The position numbers and the translations under genes were made by a program. Positions 35,601 through 47,600 of a DNA stretch of 64,000 bases are shown here, piece by piece. Below the pieces are notes generated by a model. It saw only the letters and a list, made by a program, of their open reading frames with translations. It had not been told where the DNA came from and ran no database searches. The stretch's first letter is position 1. Each line of letters begins with the position of its first letter. Source of the DNA: Bos javanicus (lineage: Eukaryota > Chordata > Mammalia > Artiodactyla > Bovidae). Where the stretch lies: assembly GCF_032452875.1 (NCBI RefSeq), contig NC_083875.1, forward strand, positions 71,074,178-71,138,177, in the 5' to 3' direction.

Positions 35601-38600
35601 GATGGACAGGGAGGCCTGGCATGCTGCAGTCCATGGGGTAGCAAAGAGTCAGACACGACTGAGAGACTGCACTGAGCTGAACTGAATCTCCTTTAGAGTG
35701 GCTTGAGATTTTCCATAATAAAAAGCAGACAATAACAATGAATCGGGGCTTCTCTGGTAGCTCAGATGGTAAAGAATCTGCCTGTAATGCAGGAGACCTG
35801 GGTTCAATCCCTGGCTTGTGAAGATCCCCTGGAGAAGGGAATGGCAACCCACTGCATTATTTTTGCCTGCAGAATGCCATGGGCAGAGGAGCCTGGTGGG
35901 CTACGGTCCATGAGATCGAAAGGAGTCAGACACGACAGTGACTAAGACTTTAACTTCTAACAGTGAAATCATGCTACCCATAGAGAGAACACTCTTAATA
36001 CTTTGGTCTGATTCTTCTGGGAATTACAAATTCCCACCATGTGTAATACTGTATGAAGATTTGTACTACATACAATACTACTTGTATTAGTCTGTTAATG
36101 CTGCCTCTCTCAAAACATATCTTGACATATTCACTTGTTCATAGATATCCATTACAATATTTAATTGATAACCCTAACCTACACTTTATTTATTTTTAAA
36201 TTAATTCATTAATATTACTTATTAACTTTTGACCACACTATATCTTTGTTGCTGTGTGGGACTTTATCTAGTTGCGGAGAGCGGGGTCTGTTCTCTAATT
36301 GCGGTTCTCAGGCTGCTCTCAGTTGCAGAGAATGGGCTCTAGGCGAGAGGGCTTAGTTGTCTGGTGGCATGTGGGATCTTTCTGGAGCAGGGACTGAACC
36401 CATGTCCCCTGCATTGGCAAGTGGATTCTTAACCACTGGACCACAGTTAAAGATAAAGCAGTGATAAACATCCTGTAGTAAATCTCCGTGTGTAACTTTA
36501 ATCGTTTCTTCAGAATATATTTCTGTAACTTGCTGGGGGCAGGTTGCATGCTTTCAAGGCTCTGATATATATCCGGTTCTACCAGTTTCCCCTTGCACTG
36601 TTGCTCCACGTGAGAGTTTTAACCCAGTTACCTCTTTTAAAACAAGCTTGACCTATTCAATTAGCACAATGTACATAGCAGGTGTTAAAAAAAAATAATC
36701 ACCAGTGGTTACAATCTATGTTTACTAAACAGTTATAGTAGAAGGATTAACTTCTTCGCCAAAGGATTAACTGTGTCTCTGTTTAAAAGTGAGATTCTAC
36801 TGAACATTTCTAGTGTACCTCAATTCACAGGAATGTAGTATATGAATCATTTATGACAAGACCCAGGAACTTCCCGGGTGGTCCAGTGGCTAAGACCTTG
36901 CCTTCTGACGAAGGGGATGTGGGTTCGATCCTTGGTTGAGGAACAAAGACCCAAAGACCCCACATGCCTCGCAGCCAAAAACAAAAACAAAAAAAACATA
37001 AAAGCAATATTGTAACAAAATTAATAAAGGCTTTAAAAAAATGATCCACATCAAAAAAAAAAAAATCTCAAAACAAGCAAACAAACCTTCAAACCTAAGA
37101 CCCATCCATCTTTTATTTTCTGATGCTTGCAAATTTCTGAGGTGAGTGTCTTCTATGAGCTTTGCTTCCCTCATGTTCATCACTGCCTGGAGCAATTCTG
37201 CCCAGTCTGGGTCCCCTCCCTGGCTGTGCATGGAGCCCAGTAGGTTTTCAGGATGCACAACTGCTGGTGCTGAGTGTTGAGTGCACAGTTTAATGAGGGT
37301 GTTGTGGCCTCTTTTCATGATCTGTACACTAGTCAGTACTTAATGGACAATCCCTTTGCCTCTCTCTGCGCTGGTCACTGGGGTCTCCATCAGGCTCTCT
37401 TCTTTCCGGGAGGAGGCCAGCCCTACCTCCGTCTCAGGAGTCTCAAGGTAACATGGCCTGACTTAGCTGGTAGCCCATTCTCAACACCTGCCATGGAATG
37501 AGATCTTGACCTTCCTAATACCCAAACATCCCCAACTCTGTGCGACCCTATGGCCTGTAACCCACCAGGCTTCTCTGTCCATGGGATTTTCCAAGTGAGA
37601 ATACTAGAGTGGGTTGCCATGCCCTTCTCCAGAGTATCTTCCCAACGCAGGGATCAAACCTGGGTCTCCTGCATTCCAGGCAGATTCTTTACCGTCTGAG
37701 CCACTAGGCAAGCAAAAGGTTGCTAGAAGAATATATTTTCTCTTTACGAATAAAATATGAAGCCAGATCAGTGTTCCTGGCCCCAGTGGCTCTTCCTCCC
37801 CCTGCAGACTCTGACTGATGCCTTCAGCCTAGGCAGAGGGGTTCTTTGAGCAATAGCCCCATGAAGGTCATTTTTGGTCTGCCGTGAGCATGTGAGGGCC
37901 CTGTTGATCTCATAATTCTTGGTCCTCATAATGAAAAACTCCCCTTTGATCTCAGTATCTAGGAGTGGGCTTCTCTTGACTCAGGGTTTGTTTCTACCTC
38001 ATGCATGGTGGTGGTGGTGGTTTAGTTGCTAAGTCATGTCTGACTCTTGTGATCCTGTGGGCTGTATCCTGTCAGGCTCCTCTGTCCATGGGATTCTCCA
38101 GGCAAGAATACTGGAGTGGGTTGCCATTTCCTTCTCCGGGGGATCTTCCCGACCCAGGAATTGAACCTGGGTCTCCTGCATTGCAGGCAGATGATTTACC
38201 AACTGAGTTATGAGGGAAGCCCAGGCATACTGTGAATTATATTAAAGACCACATTTCTCTCTTTCCTTTGGCTGGTAGGAAGCTTGCTGTATAATGACAA
38301 CAATAAATGTATACGACTCTATGACAGTAAATGTATGTGCTGTACTAGCCTAAGTTGTGTGCAGTTGTGTCCAATTCTGTGTGACCCCACAGACTGCAGC
38401 CCGCCAGGCTCCTCTGTCTGTGGGATTCTCCCGGCAAGAATATTGGAGTGAATTGCCGTGCCCTCGTCCATGGGATCTTCCCAGCCCAGGGATCGAACAC
38501 ATGTCTTTTACATGTCCTGCACTGAAAGTCAGTTTTTTTTTTTTTTTTTATCACTAGCACCAACAGGGAAGCCCAGTAAATGTATAGGTCTCTATAATAT

Positions 38601-41600
38601 ACAAACTTTTATTAATCTCTGTCAGTTCCAGTTTGAGCCACTCTCATTTTGCCAATACCTACTTTTTAAAAATTATATATATATATACATATAATTTTAA
38701 ATATTTACTTATTTGGCTGTACCAGGTCTTAGTTGCAGCATGCAGAATCTTCAGTTGCAGCATGTAGGATCTAGTTTCCTGACCAGGGATCAAACGCAGG
38801 ATACTAGCATTGGGAGCATGCAGACTTAGTCACTGGACCATCAGAGAAGTCTCCCTACTTTTTTCTAAATCTGCTTTTATCTTATACTACCTTGAATTTT
38901 ACTTAGGTTTATATTATCTTAGTTTCTTTTTTGATAAATGGTATATTAAAAATATAAATAAATTATTAAGCTGAGAAAAGACTCCCGATGATGGGGAGAT
39001 CACATCTCTCTGCCTGGGGGTCTGGTAAGGGTGGTACTCTCACTCTTTCCTCTCAGAAAGGATGCAACAATATATAATGTCTCCCCAGAGAAGCTCACGC
39101 TGGGGTTGAGAGTCCTGCTTTACAAGGGTTGCGAAATGCTGAAGGGGTCTAAAAGGGGGAGAAGTCGCTGAGTTCAAGTTTAATCTCCCTAGTTCTCCGT
39201 GATGGTAAATGACAGCGCATCACTGTTTTTTAAGCGGTTGCACGTGTCATTGTCACATTTAATTTCCAGGCTCTAGGAAAAACAACGAAGACTGTGGATC
39301 ATAGCAGTGAACTAACTTTGCCAAGATCAGCTAATAAACGGCAGGCAATGCCTGGTCTGGAGTCCTTTGGCCAGGCTCAGGGCCTCTCCCACCTCCCAGA
39401 TCCACAAGGAAATCCTTTGATAAGGCAAGGAGGGTGGGATCCAGAGAAGAACACACCCACAGGGCTGTCAGCCAGTCCTTTCAGCTTGGCAGGGAACCTG
39501 CTGAGATGGCCATTCTGAATTCTGGCCAAGGTGGGGATAGAGGTGGGGGTGGGGGCTCCCTTCCATATTGTCAAGCTCTCTAGGATTCCCAGGGAGTCAC
39601 TAGGAGGTTAAATCACCCTGTGTGTGTGTGTGTGACAACAAAAAATGATCTATGTCCTTTTGTTTTTTTGACCATTCCACACAGCATGTGGGATCTTAGT
39701 TTTCTGACCAGGAATTGAACCTATATCCCCTGCATTGGAAGCACAGAGTCTTAACCATTGGATCCCCAGGGAAGTCCCAGGAAATGATCTGGGTGGCAGG
39801 GCAGAAGGAAGGAAGCGGACCCACCAAGCAGTGTGTGTTTCACTGCTAAGCCAGAAGCCAGCTCCCCGGAGACCAAGTCACTTAATTCTCCTAAGGCCAC
39901 TTAAATAATCCACAGTGACCCTGCCTTTGAACCCAAGGCTTCCAGACTCCAAACTCCTCCTTCCAGCCTTCTCCACTGTTATTAGGCAAGATTCCAGGGT
40001 TGCCTATGGGGGTAGTTCCTCTTGCCCCTGACTCTTCTCACTTAACAAGAATCCATCCCTACTTTCCATTTTGCTGGGCTCATAGCAGAGACCCCAGGCA
40101 GAGCCTTGCAGGGAATAACCAGTGAGGCTCTGTGCCCCTCTTGAAGCCTGGCAGGACAGCTGTCTAGACCCCCAGGAACTCTCACTTTCTGAGCAGGCGA
40201 CTCCAGCCCCGTACCGCACGCCTCCCTCGGGGCAGGCCACGTCCTCCCCGTCGTGTCGGCAGTGCGCCAGGGACAGCTCCGTTCCCGAGCACTTCACACC
40301 ACTCATGACCACCTTGTTGGCGTTGATGTTTCCATGCCAGTACCAGGTCTCCTGCATGAACCAACAACAACAAATAGCCAGCACATCACCTTAAATTGTC
40401 ACTTTCCCACATTCTATCAAATTTCAGTCTCACCAAAACACCCAAGGCTTTCTGATCCCATTTTTCATATGGAGACAGCCAAGACACAGTCACTTACCCA
40501 AGTCATGCAGTTTGTTGGTGGCAGCGCAAATGAGGCCCGCCCCCTGCACTTGGATTCTGCCCCTCTCCCCTTTTGGAAAGCACACCTAAGAGTGTGCTCA
40601 ATGCTATGTATCAGGAACAGCAGCCATACTGCCTGCTCCCTCTTCCTGAGCCCTGGGCAGACATTACTAATCTATCACAGCACTCTCCTCTAAGCCTGAC
40701 TGTGCTCTCAGAATCCTTCTCACCACCGTGCTCCAGGGAGACACCACCAACTGATCAGGATTGGCAGGAGAGAAGAAATCTAGTCACATTTGTCAATAGT
40801 TCCATCTTCATACATCTCATTGGTTCTGATTTTCTAGAGAACCTATGCACTCCTCATCCTCTAGAGAGAAAACTGGGGCCTTGGGAAGGGATAAGGCCTG
40901 TAATCAGCATACTGAGGTCAAGGGTAGGCCCATCTCACAGCCTCCGCTGTGAGAATCAGGTGTCTTAGGAAAGCGCTGACGGGGAACAAAAATAGCCGGA
41001 CGGCCACTCTGTTGCAATGAGCACTGTTCTTCTACACTCCATGGAGACCCAGTGAGTGCCTTGGCTGGTCAAAAGCAGGATCAGCAGAAACATGATGTGG
41101 CAGTGCGAAACCAGGCTTCCAGACGGCCCCGGGTACCAGAGGCCTGCCCCTTCCTTCTGGGTGGTTTGTGGAGTTGCCACAGGGCTGCCTGGCTGAGTTC
41201 TCCCATGTCGCTACTAAGAAACCCCTTCCTCAAGCAGCCACCCAGGGCACAGGGGCTGAAGTCAGGTTAGCAAAGTGAGATGGGGGTGCTCCGGACATTT
41301 TCCTGTTCTGGGAGAAGCTTAAGAAAGGTGTTTATAGAGCCTGGATATTGAGGACCTGGACTATTTGTTCCATGTTCACAGAGAGGCTGGGAAAGGTGGC
41401 AAGTCATTATGTAGCCAGCTGGTGGGGGTCCAATTGGGAAGTGACCTCCAGCCTCCTGGCTCCCACTCCTCTTGCCCCTGGCCTCTTTCTGACAATGTTC
41501 CATCCCAGGATGGGGTCCAGAGGGCAATGATTTTTTAATCCAAACCACTGCTTGTCTTTCTTCTGTTCCTTTCTGATGGGGGGTGGAGCCTAGCTGCCCT

Positions 41601-44600
41601 TGGCTGAGTCACTTCTGAGCTGGCGGCAGGAGTGTGCAGCGGCTGTGAAAGGGTCCTGAAGCAAGGCTTGGGGAACTGCCAGCCAACTAAGGAGAGGATG
41701 CATGGATGTGGACACAGCGAGGATGCATGGATGTGGACACAGCGAGGAAGCATGTTGTGGGAAAAGGGGCCAGCAAGGGAGTGAGCTAAGACAGGGGTCT
41801 CCACCCCCCTGGTACTGGTCCGAGACCTGTTATGAACCCGGCCACTCAGCAGGAGGTGAGTAATGGGTGAGTGAGCGAAGCTTCATCTGCCTCTCCCCAT
41901 TGCTCTCTATCGCTCACATTACTGCCTGAAGCATCCATCCTGCCCCTACCCCGTCTGTGGAAAAGCTGTCCACAAAACCAGTCTCTGATGCCAGCAAGGC
42001 TGGAGACCACTGAGCTAAGGCGTCTGGGGTGTTGGGTTGGGTGGTCTCCACATGCCACCCCCACCATAGGACTGAGTGGCTTCCCCCTGCAAAAGTCAGC
42101 TCGGGACACCCCAGAATGAGCCCCTGGCATGGTCAAGCCCAGTGCACAGAGCTAAGACCCGAAACCAGAGTCCAGAGAGTGCATGACCCATGCAAGGACT
42201 TGGGCCTGCAGGGGACAGAGCAGTGGAGGACAGGATGAGGTTTTTCCTCCAAGTCCATGGCTCTCTACCTCCTGGGAGTCACAGAAGACAGGGGCTGATG
42301 AGAGATGGGCAGGATAGGACTGGATGCAGGGTTCAAGGCCCTCGGCAGTGGGGTGGGGGTGGGGGCTTCTCACCTGGAAGGCATTGCTGGCAAACCCCAG
42401 GCCTAGCTGCCGGCAGACGACCATGGCCTCCACAATGCCCCAGTTCTCGCCGCATACCATGCCCCATACGAGGGACCCGTTCCTCTCCACCAGCACCTCC
42501 ACTCGGCCCTCGTAGGGGTTTCGGCCCCCGTTCAGGCGCAGCTGTGGAGGGAAAGGAAGGCATGATCACTGGGAGGGGAAGGCAGGTTGATGCCCCACTA
42601 TGGTACTGCCTTCAGTCTCAATTTCCCCAAGGCAGGGGGTCCTGCCTGCGACACAGAAGGCTGGCATCACTGAGAACCTGCTGTGTGCTGGGCATCGTGC
42701 CCAGCATGGTCTTCTGCATTAGGTGCCCCTCCCCTGCCCTACTGCAGCCATCCTAGGACCCTAGATGCCAATACAGCCGGGGAGACCCACTGACCCCACT
42801 ATAGACCTACTGATCTCACTGTAGAATCTGCCTCCTCTTCCCATGAGCCCACCAGGGGGGTGGGTCTCAGATCAGATACTTGGAAAGAGGCAATAAGGAG
42901 CCTTAAAATGGTAGAATCCCCCGATTCTTTCTGGGACCATTTTCTCCTCCCCACACCCTCTCCTGTACCCCAGTTCCAGCTCCTGATTGCATCTCCTCCC
43001 ACAACACCCCCTGCTGTCCTTTCCAGAAGAACTCTTACTTGACAGTCCCACCTGGCACCTCGGAGACCCCAAATCTAACTGGTCCTCTTTTTCTCTCTAC
43101 ACCTAAACCTGTGCTCTACCTCCCCCTCATTCTCTGTTTCAATGAAAGGCACTACCACCTGCCCCAGGGGCAGCAAACCGCGTAGGGTGAATGCAGGGAC
43201 CACAGTATGTAAATAGCGGGGCTCAGCTGTGTGCCCAGAAAACCATATTTACAAATACAGGCAGAGGGATGGATTTGCACTGCAACAGATAGTTTGCTGA
43301 TCCTGAATCTATTCTGTTAGACAAGCCAGAAATCTAGGAGCGAGCGTCAGCATCGCCCTCTTTCTTATCCCTGACATCAGGAGCTCCCAACCAACCCCCT
43401 CCACTCCTGCCTGTTAGGAACTGGACTGCACAGCAGGAGATGAGCAGGGGGACAGCAAGCGAAGCTTCACATCTATATTTGCTCCCCATCACTCTCCCAT
43501 CACCCCCAGATGGACAGTCTGGTTGCAGGAAAACAAGTTTAGGGCTCCCACTGATTCTGCAATATGGTGAGGTGTATAATTACTTCATTATATATCACAA
43601 GGTAATAATAATGAAATAAAGTGCACAATAGAGGTAATGCACTTGAATCATCCAGAAACTATCCCCCTCCCAACCCATCCTGGTTGGTGGAAAAAACTGT
43701 CTTCCATAAAACTGGTCCCTGGTGTCAAAAAGGTAGGGGACTGATGCCCTACATCCCATCAGAATCTTCCTCCATGGATTTTATCTCCCAAGTCCCTCCC
43801 ACTTACGCTCCTCCCTCCAGCTCCATCCTTATCCCTCTTCCCAGGCACCTTCACCTCTAGCCTGAAACAGCCCTCCTCACCTGCCTCCCACTGCCTCTCC
43901 TCTTGCCGTCACTGACCTATTCTCCATGCAGAACCCAGAGTCACTTTTACCTCCAGGCACACAGTCTTCTTTCCGTTTCCATGGCGACCTAACTCTCCTG
44001 ACCAAGTTACAGAGTAAGTCTCATTTCACACTGAAGTCTATTACATACAGAGGCCCCTTTGCTTTTGGCTGGTCCCACTCATCTTTCCAATTCTATACCC
44101 AGTGGCACTTCTCTCCAACGGGGGTCAGTGCCCACTTACACAGTCTCTCTCTATATCTCCTTCTTAGCATTCTTGACAATTATAATTAAGCTAATTTATA
44201 ATTTTACAATTTAATGGCTGTCTCTCTGATGATATATAAGAGCCAAAGAGCAGAGCTGTATTGGTCTGGTTTACTGGAGGGTCGATAACTAAGACGGCAC
44301 CTCTCAGATGTTAAGTACCTGACACAATTCCTTTTGGAATGGATGAATATAACACCAGGCTTACAGAATGAAAGCATGGACCAACACATGAGTCCAAGCC
44401 CATAAAGGGAAGCAGGATAAGGTATTTGGATTAAGGACTGGAATTTGGGGGAAGGGCTCTGAAAATGCAGTCCTTAATCCAAATACCTTACCCTGCTTCC
44501 CTTTATGGTTCTAACAATTCATCCCTTTGAGATAAGACCTAATACTCCAGGAATCTTCAGCTGTTTGTTTGCCAGTCCTTAGCAACAGCACAACCCTTAA

Positions 44601-47600
44601 GTCATAGGTCTTAATTCTTATTGACTTGGGGGCTGGGAGGGTCATGAGGTCAGCCAGCAAACAGACAGGCCGAGGGCAGTCCTGACCTTAGATCTATCTA
44701 CCAGGGCTGAGCCGATGCATAAGTGGCATATATGGTTCCTGTAAAGTGCTCAAACAGGGCCTGGCACTCAGTGAGTGCTGAGGAATCTCAGATATCATCA
44801 CAGCAATGATCATCATTAGGGTGGGAGTCCCAGCAGGAAGCAACCTTTCCTCAGAGGACCTAGAAGAGGTCAGAGCAGGTAGGAAGAGGGCTGGCCCTCG
44901 GAAGACTGACATTTGACTTCCTGAGTGCCTCTGGGCTGGAGGAAACCCCAGTCCAGGCGCTGGACACTGGCTATGGATTGCACATCACCTGTGACTAACA
45001 TATCTTTGTTGTTGTTTAGTCACTCTTGTGACCCAATGGACTGTAGCCCACCAGGCTCCTTTGTCCATGGGGTTTTCCAGGCAAGAAAAGCAGAGTGGGT
45101 TGCCGTTTCTTTCTCCAAGTGATCTTCCCAACTCAGGGACTGAACCCACATCTTCTGCATTGGCAGGTGGATTCTTTATCACTGAGCCACCAGGGAAGCT
45201 GGATCTATATAAAAACAAATAAGCAGGCAGAGCCATGGAGAAAGTCCTAGAAAGGCCTGAGCCTCAATGGGAGGCAAACCAGCCAGCTCCAACATCCACA
45301 GGAAGGCCAGCAACCCTTGGGGAGGGTGTACCTTCAATCCATCGGGATGTCTCCAAGTAACTTCAAGCCATCCCCTCTGTTCATTTGAGATCTAATGAAC
45401 GCCTGTATTTCATCCTTTATGTGCTTACTGAACTCTGCCGGTAATGTTGGCACCTCCTCAGAAATGAAGTGAATTGTGTGTAATTCCCCAGATCCATTCA
45501 TTCATCCAGTATTTATTTGGCTTTTATTATGTGACAGGAGCGGGCTTCCCAGGTGGCTCAGCGGTAAAGTATCCGCCTGCAATGCAGGAGACTCAGGAGA
45601 TGTGGGTTTGATCCATGGGTTGGGAAGATCCCCTGGAGGAGAGAATGGCAACCCACTCCAGTATTCTTGCCTGGAGAATCCTATTGACAGAGGAGCCTGG
45701 CAGGTTACAGCTATGAGGTCGCAAAGGACAGGACTGAACTGACTTAGCAGGCATGCATGAGACAGGAGGAGTGCTGGAAAATTCACAGGCAAACTTTCAG
45801 AGCGCTTACCTTGTCCCCCGCCCTATGTAAGCCCTTTATGGACATTCGGTCCTCACAGCATCCCTAGGAGGCAGTGGTACCATGTCATCCCCATTCACAG
45901 ATGAGGGGAGTCTCAGATGGAGTAAGCATCTCTTCATTACCATACTAAACCACCTCCAAACCATCCACCTAAGCCTGCTTCTTCAAGGGTGCTTTTGTCC
46001 CAAAGCAGGAATCGCTGAGTCAGAACGGAGGACCAAATTTGTGCCTTACAGTCAGGATAGAGAACTCCTCCTGCTGGGAGGTTGGGGTCCTGAACCTTGG
46101 GCCCCATGTTTTGAGGCCTTTATAGTAAGTCCCCTACATAGGAAGTAAATCTCCTTCAAGTTGCAGATTTTCAAGGATGCGAATGTGCCTTTCCTGCCAG
46201 CTGTTGTACTGTACTACTGTACTTTTCAAGGTACTGTACTACAAGAGTAAAAATGTTTTCTTTGTTTTTTATGTTTGTTTTTTATGTATTATTTGTGTGA
46301 AAAGTATCATAAACCAATTACACTACAGTACTAATAAATAGCCAATTGCGCTAGCCTGGGTAGCCAGGCTAACTTTGTTGGACTTACAAACAAACTGAAC
46401 TTACAAACCCACTCTGGGAATAGAACTGGTTCATGTGTAGGGGACTTACTGTATTGTCCATTGGAGTCAGACTGGGTCCTTAGGCTTAGGATACTAAAGC
46501 TTTAATCACTAAAGTATTAGTCATTCAGTTGTGTCTGACTCTTTGTGACCTCATGAACTAATGCCTGCCAGGCTCCTCTGTCCGTGGAATTCTCCAGGCA
46601 AGAATACTGGAGTGGGTTGCCATTCCCTTCTCCATGAATCACTAAAGCTCGTGATTTTGTGCCTTGTGAAAACCATCTCCAGTTGCCTCCAAGCACCTAT
46701 AGCTTTGGCAAGGAGTGGTGTGCCAACCTCTCACACACACCCCCTCCCCACCCACCTGGTCTCCTGTGTCTCCAGCCTCCTGGACTGATTATGGCCTGGA
46801 GGACACTGTCCAGGACAAACGACAGCAGGGACTGTGATGGTGACCGCAGGACTGACCTCTAGGCCACAGGCTGAGCCCTCTAATGGCTTGCATCCTGATT
46901 TAGGGAGTCTGGAGCCTTCCCTCTCTTTGGGAAGTCCAGATGCTCTTCCCTTCCCCTCCTCGTGGTTTCTGAGTTCCAGCACCAAGGCTGGTGGAGCTGC
47001 AGGTGTGCACAGAGGTACACCCTGGGGCACCAGAAGCCATGGGCAGGGACCCCTCCTGGGGGCTAGGTTAGCACTGAAGTTCAGAATGTCCTGATGGCTT
47101 AGGTGGTAAAGAATCCACCTGCAATGCAGGAAACCTGGGTTCGATCCCTGGGTTGGGAAGATCCCCTGGAGCACTCCAGTATTCTGGTCTAGAGACTTCC
47201 ATGGACAGTCCATGGGGTCATAAAGAGTCGGACAGGACTGAGCAACTTTCACTTCACTCAAAATGCCAGTGGGCAGTGCTGATGGATAATTGGGTTTATT
47301 ATTATTTTTTATTTCGCTAGGGACTGTGCCCTGCCTTTTTGATTGCACTGGCAGCTAGCTCCCTCTGTGGCCCCTCTCCTAGGCACTTCTCCCCCCCTAA
47401 AAAAAGACTTCATTTTGTTACCCTAAAGTTTGCAAAAATTAGGACTGGGGAGCCTGAAGAATTCCGAGTCCAAACTTTTTCCCGCTACCAGGGGGCAGTG
47501 AGGCTCCCAAGTTTGAGTCTCAAAATGAAGACTTGAGTCTTATATGAGAGTCACCTATATTGAGTCTCAATATGAAGGTTCCTGTCTCTAGGGCTCTCTT

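Larger units (their letters stand above)
32964..40185 (-). other. LOXL2 intron 9, holding the largest BovB copy
   Basis: About 7.2 kb. Contains BovB 33311-35686 and SINEs at 35748, 36185, 36862, 37522, 38005, 38353, 38697 and 39660. A 38-base Bov-tA remnant lies near 33185-33222. Between repeats nothing exon-like was seen. Confidence 0.85.

Noticed and set aside
36890..37318. 142-codon minus-strand frame with a protein-like stretch (GGDPDWAELLQAVMNMREAK)
   Set aside because: The frame runs into a CHR SINE and there is no acceptor/donor pair linking it in phase to LOXL2 exons. Possibly an old repeat or chance; not supported as an exon.
41816..42013. Short frames and an apparent exon-like GTGAGT near 41855
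   Set aside because: The segment looks like a decayed hAT-type repeat and has no coding continuity with LOXL2.
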